Positions 49,208-58,970 of a stretch of 64,000 nucleotides of DNA are shown in pieces (within the stretch, counting starts at the first letter, position 1; each line of letters opens with the position of its first letter). A program made the position numbers and the translations under genes. Origin of the DNA: CAYSEQ01 sp964430475 (GTDB lineage Bacteria; Patescibacteriota; Microgenomatia; UBA8517). The notes under the pieces are model-generated. The model was given only the letters and a program-made list of their open reading frames with translations, did not search any database and was not told the origin of the DNA. The stretch lies in assembly GCA_964430475.1 (NCBI GenBank), contig CAYSEQ010000003.1:1-64000 (forward strand). The letters run 5' to 3'.

Positions 49208-51457
49208 CTATTGATTTTCCGCAGTTAATTCTACCTCAATATTTTTCGCGACATGAGGAAGAGTTTTTAACCTACCGGGAAAGGTAGGCCGAATCCTAAT
49301 CTCTGCCCTTACAAACCCAGGTACTTCCTTCTCCAATGTCTCCTCCGCTACATCGATATACCGCCCTCTAACCCTTTCTACTACCTTATCAGTATCAACC
49401 TTAGGCAGAAGGTTTGCGGAAACTTTTAATTTATACTGATACAAATTATCTTTCATAGTTTTTACATCAAAACTGAAATTCATTTGTTCACTCTTGAGGA
49501 CAAAACCCTCAGGTAATTTTTCCGAAAGCTTTTCCTGAGAAACTCTGACTAAATCTTCCTTCTTAACAAAAACCCCCTTAACCTTTAAGGTTAAAAGGAG
49601 CTTTAAACTAGTAGCTTCATCACCTACCTTATTACTAAATTCTTCGGAAGAAGAAGAAACACTAATTGATTCTTCGATAAAAAATTCATCGCTTGATAAT
49701 TTTTTCAGAAATTCTTGCTTAGCTTTATCTAAAAGTTCATCTTCCAACTCTTTGCTTAGAAGTTCGCGGTCTTTCTCGGAAACTGCACTTATCTCACGGC
49801 TTGAACCGCCACTAAATGCGTTTTCATTTTTTGCTTCAACATCGTTAGTGGAAAAGTTTGCAACACTAAAACTTGTACCCGAGGCAAGATTGTACTGTGC
49901 ACCAATGTCTTCAGCCGTAACCGGACCTTTTGCAGTTCCTGGCGAACTTGCACTCCCACTAGCAACAGTCAATGTCGTATCGAGTATAAAATCAAGGTCA
50001 TCCGGACCATGAATAATCGTCCCTGTAGGAAGAGTCAACTCTGGCCCAACCCTATAAAAAGTAACTTCGCCCTTTGCTTTTTCTCCGACGGTTTTTGTAC
50101 CTGTTGTCTCCCTAGTTCTTTCTCCTGAAACCTCTACTTCCTCAATTCTGCCTCCAACAACCAATGCCTCCGAATTTTGGCTTAAGTCTTGAGTATTACT
50201 AACTATTATATCAATCTCCTCCTTCAATGACCGAGGTGCTACATAAATTGTTATTTCAGCTTTAGGATAAAACCACCAGAACAAAAATCCTAAAGCCATA
50301 AAAATAAAAAGGGTTAAAAATCCGTAAAAAATGGGTGTTTTTACTGGACCTCTGAAAAGATTTATAGGAAAACTTAGAACTTGCAAAATACCTTCTTTCA
50401 ACCTTCTCTTTATAGCATTTATTACACCAACCAAATAAGACGAGACCTTGGAATTTGAAACCGAAGTGTCTATTTGGGTTTTTGAGCTTGAAAATTCATC
50501 TACTTGAAGATAGTCAGGTGAAGGAGGCAACTGAGAAACCTCTTCTTCTTTTGCTTGGGATACTGACACATCCTTTTCCAAAACAAAACCCATTTCTTGA
50601 GGAGAAACTTTTTCTTCCTCCTCATCTTCTTTAGGCTTGGCTGTTTCATCAACCCCCACGGAAGCCTCCTCTGGGAAATTCTCTTTGGCTAAACTTATCG
50701 AAGTTGCCTTTCCTATTTCCGCCGCACCAGCAAGTGACACAGCGCTTACCTTATTTATAGGGTCAATAATTTCAACCTTTGGTGTATGAAAAAACTTTAA
50801 CTTGTCTTGCTCTTCCCACTTTACATTCAAAATCATCTGCCTAGCTTCTTCTAATTCTCCTTCCTTGCCGTTGTAAAGCACAAACCTTGAAGGGAGATCT
50901 ACACCAACAAAACGCGAAAGGCCCTCTATAAGATCGTCAGCTAAAGATACACTTCTTGCGACATTGCTTGTGCCTACTAAATTTCCAAACTTAAACACAG
51001 AGATTTCAATATTGTCTTTATAGACTCCAATTATTACTGCATTAACTGCACCACCTTCCTGACTCTTGATAAAGTGAGCTATAGCTTCAGATATAACAAC
51101 AAATCCTATAGGAGTAAGGGATAGTTCTGAACATAAAGACTTTACTTTTTCAAGATATTCTTCCTTGATTTGGTCGCCTGAAATCCAAGATGAGGGAAAA
51201 CCAAAGACAGCCTTTGATGGTTCACGCTCTTGTGGTTTGAACTTTTGAATCGCGGAGGATAATGCGGAATCCGCTGCATCTACCAACTCCGGGTCTTCTT
51301 GCCAAGGACAGGAATTACTGCTTGCAATAACCTGCGTACTATTTTCAAAAATCCTCCATATGCCTGCAGTTACCCAACCTGGCTCAATTATTAATGACCA
51401 ATAATATTCTTCCGAATCTCCGAAAGATTCTTTGGGCAGAAATTTTTTAAAATTCAT
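49208..51457 (-). CDS. Large membrane protein: actin-fold-like cytosolic part plus baseplate-J-like outer part
   Basis: A 749-residue protein. Residues 1-245 resemble an actin/PilM/FtsA-type fold by pattern: SLIIEPGWVTAGIWRI (phosphate-loop-like), AVFGFPSSWISGDQIKEEYL, AVIIGVYKDNIEISVF and VSAVSLAGAAEIGKAT. A Glu/Ser linker is followed by a membrane segment at about 374-393 (FYGFLTLFIFMALGFLFWWF). The outer part begins PKAEITIYVAPRSL and has TAKGPVTAEDIGAQYNLASG, which resembles baseplate-J-like repeats, then Ser/Glu-rich helices and a C-terminal ferredoxin-like part (VRAEIRIRPTFPGRL). Six bases before the sortase gene. Function unknown; the fusion of a possible ATP-binding module to a surface domain is unusual. 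Confidence 0.65.
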   Translation of the reverse strand: MNFKKFLPKESFGDSEEYYWSLIIEPGWVTAGIWRIFENSTQVIASSNSCPWQEDPELVDAADSALSSAIQKFKPQEREPSKAVFGFPSSWISGDQIKEEYLEKVKSLCSELSLTPIGFVVISEAIAHFIKSQEGGAVNAVIIGVYKDNIEISVFKFGNLVGTSNVARSVSLADDLIEGLSRFVGVDLPSRFVLYNGKEGELEEARQMILNVKWEEQDKLKFFHTPKVEIIDPINKVSAVSLAGAAEIGKATSISLAKENFPEEASVGVDETAKPKEDEEEEKVSPQEMGFVLEKDVSVSQAKEEEVSQLPPSPDYLQVDEFSSSKTQIDTSVSNSKVSSYLVGVINAIKRRLKEGILQVLSFPINLFRGPVKTPIFYGFLTLFIFMALGFLFWWFYPKAEITIYVAPRSLKEEIDIIVSNTQDLSQNSEALVVGGRIEEVEVSGERTRETTGTKTVGEKAKGEVTFYRVGPELTLPTGTIIHGPDDLDFILDTTLTVASGSASSPGTAKGPVTAEDIGAQYNLASGTSFSVANFSTNDVEAKNENAFSGGSSREISAVSEKDRELLSKELEDELLDKAKQEFLKKLSSDEFFIEESISVSSSSEEFSNKVGDEATSLKLLLTLKVKGVFVKKEDLVRVSQEKLSEKLPEGFVLKSEQMNFSFDVKTMKDNLYQYKLKVSANLLPKVDTDKVVERVRGRYIDVAEETLEKEVPGFVRAEIRIRPTFPGRLKTLPHVAKNIEVELTAENQ

Positions 51458-51610
51458 ATCCCTTATTTTTGAGACTAAAAAAATCTATAAACTCCTTTTT
51501 AAAATATCCTTTCCTCAAAATCCCAACGGTTAATTCCTGACTACTTCCTACATCCCACTAAATCCAAAATTCAAAAATTCGGATGCTTAAAGATTATTTA
51601 TAAACTTCCT

Positions 51611-53431
51611 CTATTTTTCTAAAACGCTATAAATTCTAATAAGCCCACTTCCTACTTTTTCCTGCTTCTTAATTTTAACACGCCCTATCTCAGAAGTACG
51701 AGAAACATGAGGTCCTCCACAAAATTCTTTACTGAACGCATTCTCTAAGCTTTCTCCGATAAAATAAACCTTTACCATATCAGCGTATTTCTCATTAAAG
51801 GCATGTATGGCTCCAGTTTTTAAAGCCTTGTCTTTAGGCATGATCTGAAAATTGACGGGTAGGTCCTTCTCGATAACATCATTAACCATATCTTCGACTG
51901 CCTTAAGCTGGCTATCGCTTAATTTCTCGGGATTAGGAAAATCAAATCTACTTCTTTCTTTAGTTATGTTTTGTCCCATCTGGATAACATGCTCACCCAG
52001 TATCTTTCTTAAAGAGGCTAATAAAAGATGCGTTGCTGTGTGGAGCTTGATTGTCTCAGGTGAATTATCAGCAAGTCCTCCTTTAAATACTCCCGCTGAG
52101 GTTGTACGACTTAAATCCCTATGTTTTTGAAATTCTCTCTCAAACTCCTTTTCGTCTAATCTCAAACCCTTTTTTTGGGCTAATTCCTTGGTAACCTCAA
52201 ACGGAAAACCATAAGTCTGGTATAGGTCAAAGGCAATCTTAGCATCAATCTCTTTTTTTTCTTCAATAATTTTTAGACCATACTCAAGGCTCCTACTGAA
52301 TTTCAAAAGTTCCTCCTCTAAGACATTTTCTACCTCTTTTCTAAAAATTCCACTATCAGGAAGTATTTCTTGATAAGTCCTTATTACTTCGTCCCCAAGG
52401 TCCTTTAGCTGAGGTATGGAGACTATTCCCTGTCCAAGCTGATAAAACTTGACTGCACTTCTCCTTATCAGCCTTCGCAACACATAGCCATGTAATTTAT
52501 TTGAAGGAAGTACCTTGTTTGCTATTAAAAAAACACTCGCTCGTATATGATCCGCTATTACCCTAAACTCTGGTTTGTTCTTCTCATACTCTAAACCGGT
52601 CAGTTTTTCAATCTCCAACAAAAGATTTTTGAAAAGATCAGTCTTAAAAACATCCGGATCATCGTTAGTAGCTGCAGTAATCCTTTCCAAACCCCCTCCA
52701 AAATCAACATTTTTTTGAGGCAGTTCTTGCAACCTACCCTCAACCTTCTTATATTGAATAAAAACGGAGTTTCCTATTTCCAAAAATCTTCCACAGTTAC
52801 AGTTAGGATGGCAAGGACGAGAGGCGTTTTCCGAATTCTCATGAATCTTTTTTTTAGCATCAGGGTCAAAATCGTAAAAAACTTCTGAATCTGGACCACC
52901 TATTTCTCCAATAGGCATTTCATCGGGTGTCCCGCTCCTACTCCACCAATTTTTCTCCACTCCATAATAAAAAATCCTTTCTTTGGGAATGCCTATCTTT
53001 TTCCAAATATGAGTTGATTCTTCATCTCTGGGAACATTTTTATCACCTTTAAAAACAGTCACCCACAACCTTTCCTTGGGTAAACCTAACTTTTGGGTCA
53101 AAAATTCAAAAAACCAGACCAACTGTTCCTTCTTGAAATAGTCACCAAAACTCCAATTGCCAAGCATTTCAAAAAAAGTAAGATGGTGAGTATCACCAAC
53201 CTCTTCTATATCAACAGTACGTATACATGGCTGGGAGTTAACAAGTCTTTTTTTGCCCGAAGGGTGAGGTTCACCCATAAGGTAGGGGACTAGGGGTTGC
53301 ATTCCTGAAGAAATAAAAAGGGTTGTAGGATCATCTTCCAAGACTAAAGGGGCGGGGGCTATTTCAATATGATTTCTGGGAAATTCCTTAAAAAACTCTA
53401 TGAATTTAGTTCTAACTTTTCTTGACTCCAT
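51611..53431 (-). CDS. alaS: Alanyl-tRNA synthetase lacking the C-Ala domain
   Basis: Charges tRNA-Ala and proofreads Ser/Gly. Class II core: PLVLEDDPTTLFISSGMQPL near residue 30, QPCIRTVDIEEVGDTHHLTF (motif 2 region) and GGGLERITA (motif 3). The editing domain is complete: HTATHLLLASLRKILGEHVI, GQNITKERSRFDFP and the metal site CGGPHVSRTSE. The protein stops at 606 residues after KVGSGLIRIYSVLEK; a usual AlaRS has about 870, so the linker and C-Ala/DHHA1 dimerisation domain are missing. I use the Met giving ESRKVRTKF as start. Confidence 0.96.
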   Translation of the reverse strand: MESRKVRTKFIEFFKEFPRNHIEIAPAPLVLEDDPTTLFISSGMQPLVPYLMGEPHPSGKKRLVNSQPCIRTVDIEEVGDTHHLTFFEMLGNWSFGDYFKKEQLVWFFEFLTQKLGLPKERLWVTVFKGDKNVPRDEESTHIWKKIGIPKERIFYYGVEKNWWSRSGTPDEMPIGEIGGPDSEVFYDFDPDAKKKIHENSENASRPCHPNCNCGRFLEIGNSVFIQYKKVEGRLQELPQKNVDFGGGLERITAATNDDPDVFKTDLFKNLLLEIEKLTGLEYEKNKPEFRVIADHIRASVFLIANKVLPSNKLHGYVLRRLIRRSAVKFYQLGQGIVSIPQLKDLGDEVIRTYQEILPDSGIFRKEVENVLEEELLKFSRSLEYGLKIIEEKKEIDAKIAFDLYQTYGFPFEVTKELAQKKGLRLDEKEFEREFQKHRDLSRTTSAGVFKGGLADNSPETIKLHTATHLLLASLRKILGEHVIQMGQNITKERSRFDFPNPEKLSDSQLKAVEDMVNDVIEKDLPVNFQIMPKDKALKTGAIHAFNEKYADMVKVYFIGESLENAFSKEFCGGPHVSRTSEIGRVKIKKQEKVGSGLIRIYSVLEK

Positions 53432-53533
53432 ATTGAATTGAATTATAGCGTTGATAGAAGTTTGAATCCAGATTAAAAACTCAAGAAAGATCCAAGTACG
53501 AGTTTCCTGCAAGAGGTATTTATTAAAGAAAAC

Positions 53534-53815
53534 TTAACCCTTTTCAGGCTCATTAGTTCGGGAGCTGCCTACATTTACCTCACCTTCACCCAATTTCTCC
53601 ATCTTTTTATTTTTACCAAAAAGCTCTAAAATCCCAGTGATCTTTTCTGGTCTTATCAATCCTCCTCCCAGGATAGCGTCTTCTAAGATGCTATTTAATC
53701 TTTTTAAGGTACGTCTTAAATCAAGAATTATTAAAACAACCTGCACTCCCACTATCACAAGAAGAATCGTTAAAGAGACTATAACTACTGCAAGTAACTT
53801 TTGTAGTCCATCCAT
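53534..53815 (-). CDS. Small membrane-anchored hypothetical protein
   Basis: 93 residues. One N-terminal membrane segment (LAVVIVSLTILLVIVGVQVV, residues 8-27) followed by a helix ILDLRRTLKRLNSILEDA and a polar tail with LGEGEVNVGSSRTNEPEKG. Pattern resembles small DUF948-like membrane proteins. Lies between alaS and the RodZ-like gene on the same strand; role unknown. Confidence 0.55.
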   Translation of the reverse strand: MDGLQKLLAVVIVSLTILLVIVGVQVVLIILDLRRTLKRLNSILEDAILGGGLIRPEKITGILELFGKNKKMEKLGEGEVNVGSSRTNEPEKG

Positions 53816-53869
53816 ATTTCCTTATTTTATGCTTGTCCAAGTTTATACTAAAATTTCTTAAAGACTTAC

Positions 53870-54499
53870 CTAACTTTTTAAATTTGGTTCTATCTTACGT
53901 CTAACAACAGTCTCTTTTCCAGCCCTAGATTTAGCCAACACCACGATCTCATAAGTTTTTTCTGAAATCTCGATTTCAGCTTCAAACCTACCATCCTCTC
54001 CAACTAATGTTGGCTGGTTATTTATAAGAACAGCAGCATCAGGATCAGTTTTCCCCTTGACGATAAGCACCTTTCCAAATACTTTCTGATTTTCTGTAGG
54101 GGACTCTATCAAAAGTTCAGGCGGTTTTATAAAATTAAAATATTCATAAATCAAATAACCTACAATAAACAAGCCAGCCAAAACTACTCCCAAAATAAAA
54201 CTTAACCTTGGAGTCCAAACAAACTTTTCGGGAATCTCCACTTTGGGATTTATCTTAACTTCCCTCGGGGGATAGTCTCTTCTTAAAAGGGCGAGAAGAA
54301 AAGACTCGTTAAGTTTAAGGATGGACGAAAGACTCTTGACAAAACCCACGACTACTGGATATTCTGGCAACTTTCCCCAGTCTCCTTTTTCTAAGGCTTC
54401 AATGAACTCTTTTTTAATCTTAGTTTCTTTCTCAAGCCTCTCCCTGGAAAGTTTCTTTTTGACACGTGCTTCCTTGATTATTCCACCAATAGACTTCAT
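53870..54499 (-). CDS. RodZ-like HTH membrane protein
   Basis: RodZ links the cytoskeleton protein MreB to the envelope. The N-terminal helix-turn-helix (IGGIIKEARVKKKLSRERLE, KETKIKKEFIEALEKGDWGK, LPEYPVVVGFVKSLSSIL) is the HTH_25 form used by RodZ. A membrane segment follows at about 98-117 (LSFILGVVLAGLFIVGYLIY), then an Ig-like outer domain (LLIESPTENQKVFGKVLIVK, GKTDPDAAVLINNQPTLVGE). 209 residues. No mreB is in the window, so a RodZ role is inferred from architecture. Confidence 0.75.
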   Translation of the reverse strand: MKSIGGIIKEARVKKKLSRERLEKETKIKKEFIEALEKGDWGKLPEYPVVVGFVKSLSSILKLNESFLLALLRRDYPPREVKINPKVEIPEKFVWTPRLSFILGVVLAGLFIVGYLIYEYFNFIKPPELLIESPTENQKVFGKVLIVKGKTDPDAAVLINNQPTLVGEDGRFEAEIEISEKTYEIVVLAKSRAGKETVVRRKIEPNLKS

Positions 54500-54586
54500 A
54501 AATAGGACAAACTCAACAAAGTGGATAAATATTATTAAAATACTCGTTCATACATAAATCTTTTTAAATTAAAAGGTTATTCTACT

Positions 54587-56710
54587 CTAATCCACTTGAC
54601 CCTGGCTTATGTTTTTACTAAAAACCTCCTCTGGATTTCTAATTAGAACATCTCTGTGTTTGGAGGGTTTGGAAGGATCTTGTGGCCCAACCACACCTGC
54701 CTCCTCTAATTGATCCAAAATTCTGGCAGCCCGGGCGTAACCTATTGAAAGTCTTCTTTGAAGAAGTGTTGCTGATGCTTTCTCATATTGACAAACCAGC
54801 TCAACTGCCTTTCTAAAAAGTTCATCAACCTCCATACTCACTCCTTGGATTGTCAAACCTCCGGATTCGGCTTCAACTGTAATTTCTGGAGCATATTGCG
54901 GAGTCATTCCCTGACCTCTTAAGAAAGTAACCAAGGCATTTACATCCTTGTCGCTCACATAAGCACCTTGTATTCTCAAAGGCTTTGCTGCATCCGGGGG
55001 AAGATAAAGCATGTCACCTCGCCCTAGAAGTTTTTCTGCACCTTGCATATCTAAAATCACCCTTGAATCAACTTGGGATGGAACTGCAAACGCGATTCTA
55101 CATGGGATATTTGCCTTAATTAAACCTGTAATCACCTCAACGGAGGGGCGTTGAGTAGAAAGTACCATATGAATCCCCACAGCTCTACTCATCTGAGCTA
55201 TCTTGGTTATCGCGTCCTCAACTTTGACAGGTGAAAAAAGCATAACCTCGGCCAACTCGTCAATTATCAAAACTATATAGGGGAGAGTTTGAAATCCGCT
55301 CACTTCGTTGTAGGTTTGAATGTTTCTTACGCCTGCTTGCGCAAAAAGCTTATAACGTCTTTCCATCTCCTCTTGAATCCAATTAAGTGCTGAAATGACC
55401 TTCTTGGGATCAACAATCACTGGTGTTAAAAGATGAGGAATATCATTATAGTTAGTAAGTTCCACTCTTTTGGGATCAACAAGTATAAATTTAACCTCCG
55501 AGGGACTTGCCCTAAAAAGCATAGAACAAAGAAAGGTGTTTATACAAACGCTTTTGCCAGAACCTGTTTGACCAGCAATAAGCACATGAGGCATTCGAGA
55601 TAAATCAGCAACAACAGGTTTCCCAGAAACATCTAAACCCAACGCAACAGCAAGCTTACTGGGATTTTTCTTCATGGTGTCAGACTCCAACATTTTCTTT
55701 AAAGGAACAAACTCCGGACTTCTATTGGGAAGTTCTATTCCAACCAAGGAACGTCCTGGAATGGGGGCTTCAATTCTAATCGTTCCAGTGGGCGCAGCCA
55801 AAGCAAGGGCAAGATTTCTCTCTAAACCTGTGATTTTTGAAAGCTTAGTCCCAAGACCAACCTGGAGGGCATACTGCGTAACTGCTGGACCTAGATTTAC
55901 TTCAACAACTTTAGCGGTAATACCGAAACTTTCTAGCGTCTGTTCAATGTTTGCAGCATTCTCTTTGATATCGCCCCTATCTGCTTTTCCTATTTCTCCT
56001 TCTGAAAGCAGTTCCAATGGCGGATATTTCCAGATTTTTTCCTCACCCGGAACATTACTTATCAACTTATCTTGCACCAGTAAATCCTGAGTAGTTTTAA
56101 TTTTTGAAGAATCTTGTATCTCAGTGTTTTTCAAAGAAGCTGTGGATTTAACTCCTTCTCCTATAACGTTGAGAGGGGTCTTACCAAAAATATCGAGCTT
56201 CTTTTTCACACCTCCCTCCCTCACGATAAATTGCCTATAAAATCTAACTAAAAACTCCAAAATCTGATCAAGAGAGGTATTAAAAAGAATCAGTACTCCC
56301 ACCAAGGTTGTACTTCCAAGAACAATGTACGCACCAATAGGAGTTACCAGGACTGATATTCCTTCGAATGCTTTGTCCCCTAAGAACCCAGATCTTGTCA
56401 AGGAAACAAAAGAGACAAAAAAAAGTAAGCTCCCAATCACTACATTAGGTTGCCCTAATGGGGTCTTAAATCTAGAGACTAGAAACGCAAATGAAATAAA
56501 AATAAAGGGTAAAAAAATACTAGCCCAGGAAAATAGACTAAACAAAATCTCGTTTATCCTATTAAGAAGAAGCCCCCTTCTTGAAAAAGAAATTAGTACC
56601 AATCCTGCTAACAAAAAGAAGGTAATTTGGACAATAGAAAAGACGGTGGCTGTTTTGAGCTTAGGTCGAAACGCTCGTTTATCTTTTAACCTCTTTCTTC
56701 TACTTTTCAT
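54587..56710 (-). CDS. ftsK: DNA translocase FtsK/SpoIIIE
   Basis: Hexameric pump that clears chromosome ends from the closing septum. N-terminal membrane part with four segments (within residues 22-160), linker, alpha/beta motor domain with Walker A IAGQTGSGKSVCINTFLCSM near residue 380, Walker B PYIVLIIDELAEVM near 480, and the C-terminal gamma winged helix (ELFRKAVELVCQYEKASATL, LQRRLSIGYARAARILDQLE). 707 residues, normal for a short-linker form. TATAAT (56729-56734) lies 19 bases before the ATG. Confidence 0.97.
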   Translation of the reverse strand: MKSRRKRLKDKRAFRPKLKTATVFSIVQITFFLLAGLVLISFSRRGLLLNRINEILFSLFSWASIFLPFIFISFAFLVSRFKTPLGQPNVVIGSLLFFVSFVSLTRSGFLGDKAFEGISVLVTPIGAYIVLGSTTLVGVLILFNTSLDQILEFLVRFYRQFIVREGGVKKKLDIFGKTPLNVIGEGVKSTASLKNTEIQDSSKIKTTQDLLVQDKLISNVPGEEKIWKYPPLELLSEGEIGKADRGDIKENAANIEQTLESFGITAKVVEVNLGPAVTQYALQVGLGTKLSKITGLERNLALALAAPTGTIRIEAPIPGRSLVGIELPNRSPEFVPLKKMLESDTMKKNPSKLAVALGLDVSGKPVVADLSRMPHVLIAGQTGSGKSVCINTFLCSMLFRASPSEVKFILVDPKRVELTNYNDIPHLLTPVIVDPKKVISALNWIQEEMERRYKLFAQAGVRNIQTYNEVSGFQTLPYIVLIIDELAEVMLFSPVKVEDAITKIAQMSRAVGIHMVLSTQRPSVEVITGLIKANIPCRIAFAVPSQVDSRVILDMQGAEKLLGRGDMLYLPPDAAKPLRIQGAYVSDKDVNALVTFLRGQGMTPQYAPEITVEAESGGLTIQGVSMEVDELFRKAVELVCQYEKASATLLQRRLSIGYARAARILDQLEEAGVVGPQDPSKPSKHRDVLIRNPEEVFSKNISQGQVD

Positions 56711-56837
56711 TTTGGTACAGGCGAAATCATTATAACAATTTTAATCCTAATAAAAGCAAATTTGTATAAAAAAAACTTTGTCGGGTTTATAAAAACTAGC
56801 CAGATTTCAAAAATTTAGTCAGAAAAACTAAAATCTC

Positions 56838-57270
56838 CTATAAAGGTCCTGGAAATTTTGCCAGCGTTTCAATTCCTTCCGCCTTGACTCTAAGATTGCT
56901 AGATAAGACCTCCACTCCAAGATGATCAAGGTGGCGAATATTTACTATTAATAGCTTGTATCTCGGATCAATGTTTTTTCTCCAACGATTAACTTGAGGG
57001 CTTCAAAATAATCTCTTAACTCGTCCAGGTTCTTAAACACATACTTCCTTAAGACCTTATAGCCCAAAATAGTTTCTTAAAAATCTTTCTTTGGCTTTTG
57101 ATTCATCAAAATTCTGGGGTCCTTCAAAAGCCTTTCTTGTAACCTCCAATAAAGTACCTTCCTTTTTTGAAGTCCTCTACCTATTTTGCCTTTGTATATT
57201 CTTTCGTCCCAACTGTTTGTGAAGATTCCCAACCACTTCTTGACTCTGAAAGGTTCTCTTCCTCGGACAT
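56838..57270 (-). pseudogene. Decayed gene between ftsK and RNase J
   Basis: No continuous frame, but a protein can be stitched from four pieces on the minus strand. SEEENLSESRSGWESSQTVG to TAG at 57181; VEDFKKEGTLLEVTRKAFEG onward if one A is dropped from an A6 run near 57165; YKVLRKYVFKNLDELRDYFE and ALKLIVGEKTLI if a G is dropped from the GGG near 57063; and DPRYKLLIVNIRHLDHLGVE, VLSSNLRVKAEGIETLAKFP if an A is added to the A6 run near 56980, ending with TAG at 56838-56840. All three shifts are in homopolymers. The restored protein of about 140 residues is not recognised. Confidence 0.6.
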
Positions 57271-57297
57271 AATATTAATTTACATAGGAATCAAAAC

Positions 57298-58947
57298 TTA
57301 CACCTCAACTACTAAAGGTAACACCATGGGTCTTCGTCTTGTTTTCTCATAAAAATAGCGTTCTAAAAAATCTATCGCAATATCTTTCGCGCTTCTTTTA
57401 TTTAAACTCTTTTTACTTTTGAGCCTTTTTTCAAGATTCCTACTTGAAGATATCAACAAATCCTTCATTTTTTTAGAATAAACAAATCCCCGGCTAATAA
57501 TCTCAGGCTTGGCAATTAGTTTTCCCCTTATCCTATCTACTTGTATAAGAACAATAACAATTCCATCCTGAGAAAGTTTCTGTCTATCTCTAAGAACTAC
57601 ATTCCCCACATCTCCTATACCCAAGCCATCTACTAAAACATCCCTCACTGGAATCTCTCCCCTGTAAATACCATTTCCACTTTCAAATTCAATTACCCCA
57701 CCTGCCAGAGGCTCGAAAACGTTCTCACCATCAAACCCCATTTTTACCATCAAATCACGATAAGCCCTCATGTGCCTTATAGTACCTCCAATAGGAATAA
57801 AATATTTTGGTCTTACTATACTTGCAAGCATCGAGATATCTTCTTGACTTCCGTGCCCTGATACATGAAGATCCTCTTGTGTATCGTAGTAATGAACCTC
57901 ACAGTTGAGTTCAAATAACCTATCAACCACAAAATCAACATTATCTTTTGTGCCGGGAGGAGCTGGATCACCGGAAAAAATTACCACATCTTTTTCTTCT
58001 ATTCTTACCAAGTCGTGCTCTCCCAGCGCAACCCTATACAAAGCACTGCCTACCTGACCGTAACTTCCAGAAACTATATACATCCTTTCCTCTTTGGGTA
58101 ACTTCCTTAATCGCTTAGGATTAACTAGCATTTGTTTTGAATAATGTAAATAACTAAGATCACTTGCAATCAAAGCCTTGCTCTCAACTGATCTGCCAAT
58201 AAAAGAAACATATCTACCAAGCCTCTCAGCAATATTCAAAGCTTGTTGCACTCTTGATATATTTGAAGAAATAGTAGTAAAAAAAACTTGTCCACTTGTC
58301 CTCCTCACAATATCCTCAATTGTTTTCTCAATCTCTCTTTCACTCTTGGTGTAACCTGGAGAAGTAGATCCTAAACAATCTGAGACTAAAGCCAACACAC
58401 TACCTTGAGCAAGGAGTGCAACCTTTTTAATGTCAAAAGGGCGCCCATCAACCGGTGTCCAATCAAATTTATAATCTGCAATATGGAAAATCATACCCTC
58501 TGGTGTGTCTAATGCATATCCCACAGAATCCGGTACTGAATGCGACACTCTGAAAGGAGTAATCCTAAAAGAACCGATATCTAGGGTATCGGTTTCTGGG
58601 TTAATAACCCTAACCTCCGCTACCTTCTCCCCATACTCCAAGAACTTATCCTTTATGAAACCGGCAACAAGTTTTGTAGCATAAATAGGTGCACTTACTT
58701 CTCGGATTAAAAATGGTAAAGCACCAAAGTGGTCTTCATGACCATGAGTAATAAGAATTCCCTTAAGCTTATGCCTATTTTCGACGATATAAGAAAAATC
58801 AGGGATGACCAAATCAACTCCATACATTTCGGATTCCGGAAATCCAACGCCACAATCAACCACAATCAAATCCTCACCATATTCATAAACATACATGTTT
58901 TCAGTTACGTCTGTAGTGCCGGAAATTGCAATAAATTTTAATGACAT
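57298..58947 (-). CDS. rnj: Ribonuclease J
   Basis: Metallo-beta-lactamase RNase with 5'-to-3' exonuclease and endonuclease activity; main mRNA decay enzyme where RNase E is missing. Catalytic HGHEDH in KGILITHGHEDHFGALPFLI near residue 62; Asp in FHIADYKFDWTP near 156; DCLGSTSPGYTKSEREIEKT; beta-CASP region DLHVSGHGSQEDISMLASIV near 355. I chose the Met giving SLKFIAISG; a TTG nine codons earlier overlaps the upstream stop. About 549 residues. The uracil-DNA glycosylase gene ends 24 bases before. Confidence 0.95.
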   Translation of the reverse strand: MSLKFIAISGTTDVTENMYVYEYGEDLIVVDCGVGFPESEMYGVDLVIPDFSYIVENRHKLKGILITHGHEDHFGALPFLIREVSAPIYATKLVAGFIKDKFLEYGEKVAEVRVINPETDTLDIGSFRITPFRVSHSVPDSVGYALDTPEGMIFHIADYKFDWTPVDGRPFDIKKVALLAQGSVLALVSDCLGSTSPGYTKSEREIEKTIEDIVRRTSGQVFFTTISSNISRVQQALNIAERLGRYVSFIGRSVESKALIASDLSYLHYSKQMLVNPKRLRKLPKEERMYIVSGSYGQVGSALYRVALGEHDLVRIEEKDVVIFSGDPAPPGTKDNVDFVVDRLFELNCEVHYYDTQEDLHVSGHGSQEDISMLASIVRPKYFIPIGGTIRHMRAYRDLMVKMGFDGENVFEPLAGGVIEFESGNGIYRGEIPVRDVLVDGLGIGDVGNVVLRDRQKLSQDGIVIVLIQVDRIRGKLIAKPEIISRGFVYSKKMKDLLISSSRNLEKRLKSKKSLNKRSAKDIAIDFLERYFYEKTRRRPMVLPLVVEV

Positions 58948-58970
58948 AAAGTAAGCTGATTCCTCATCTT

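Noticed and set aside
57167..57352. Plus-strand frame between ftsK and RNase J
   Set aside because: It runs antisense to the stitched pseudogene and into the end of RNase J; the minus strand gives much better protein sequence.
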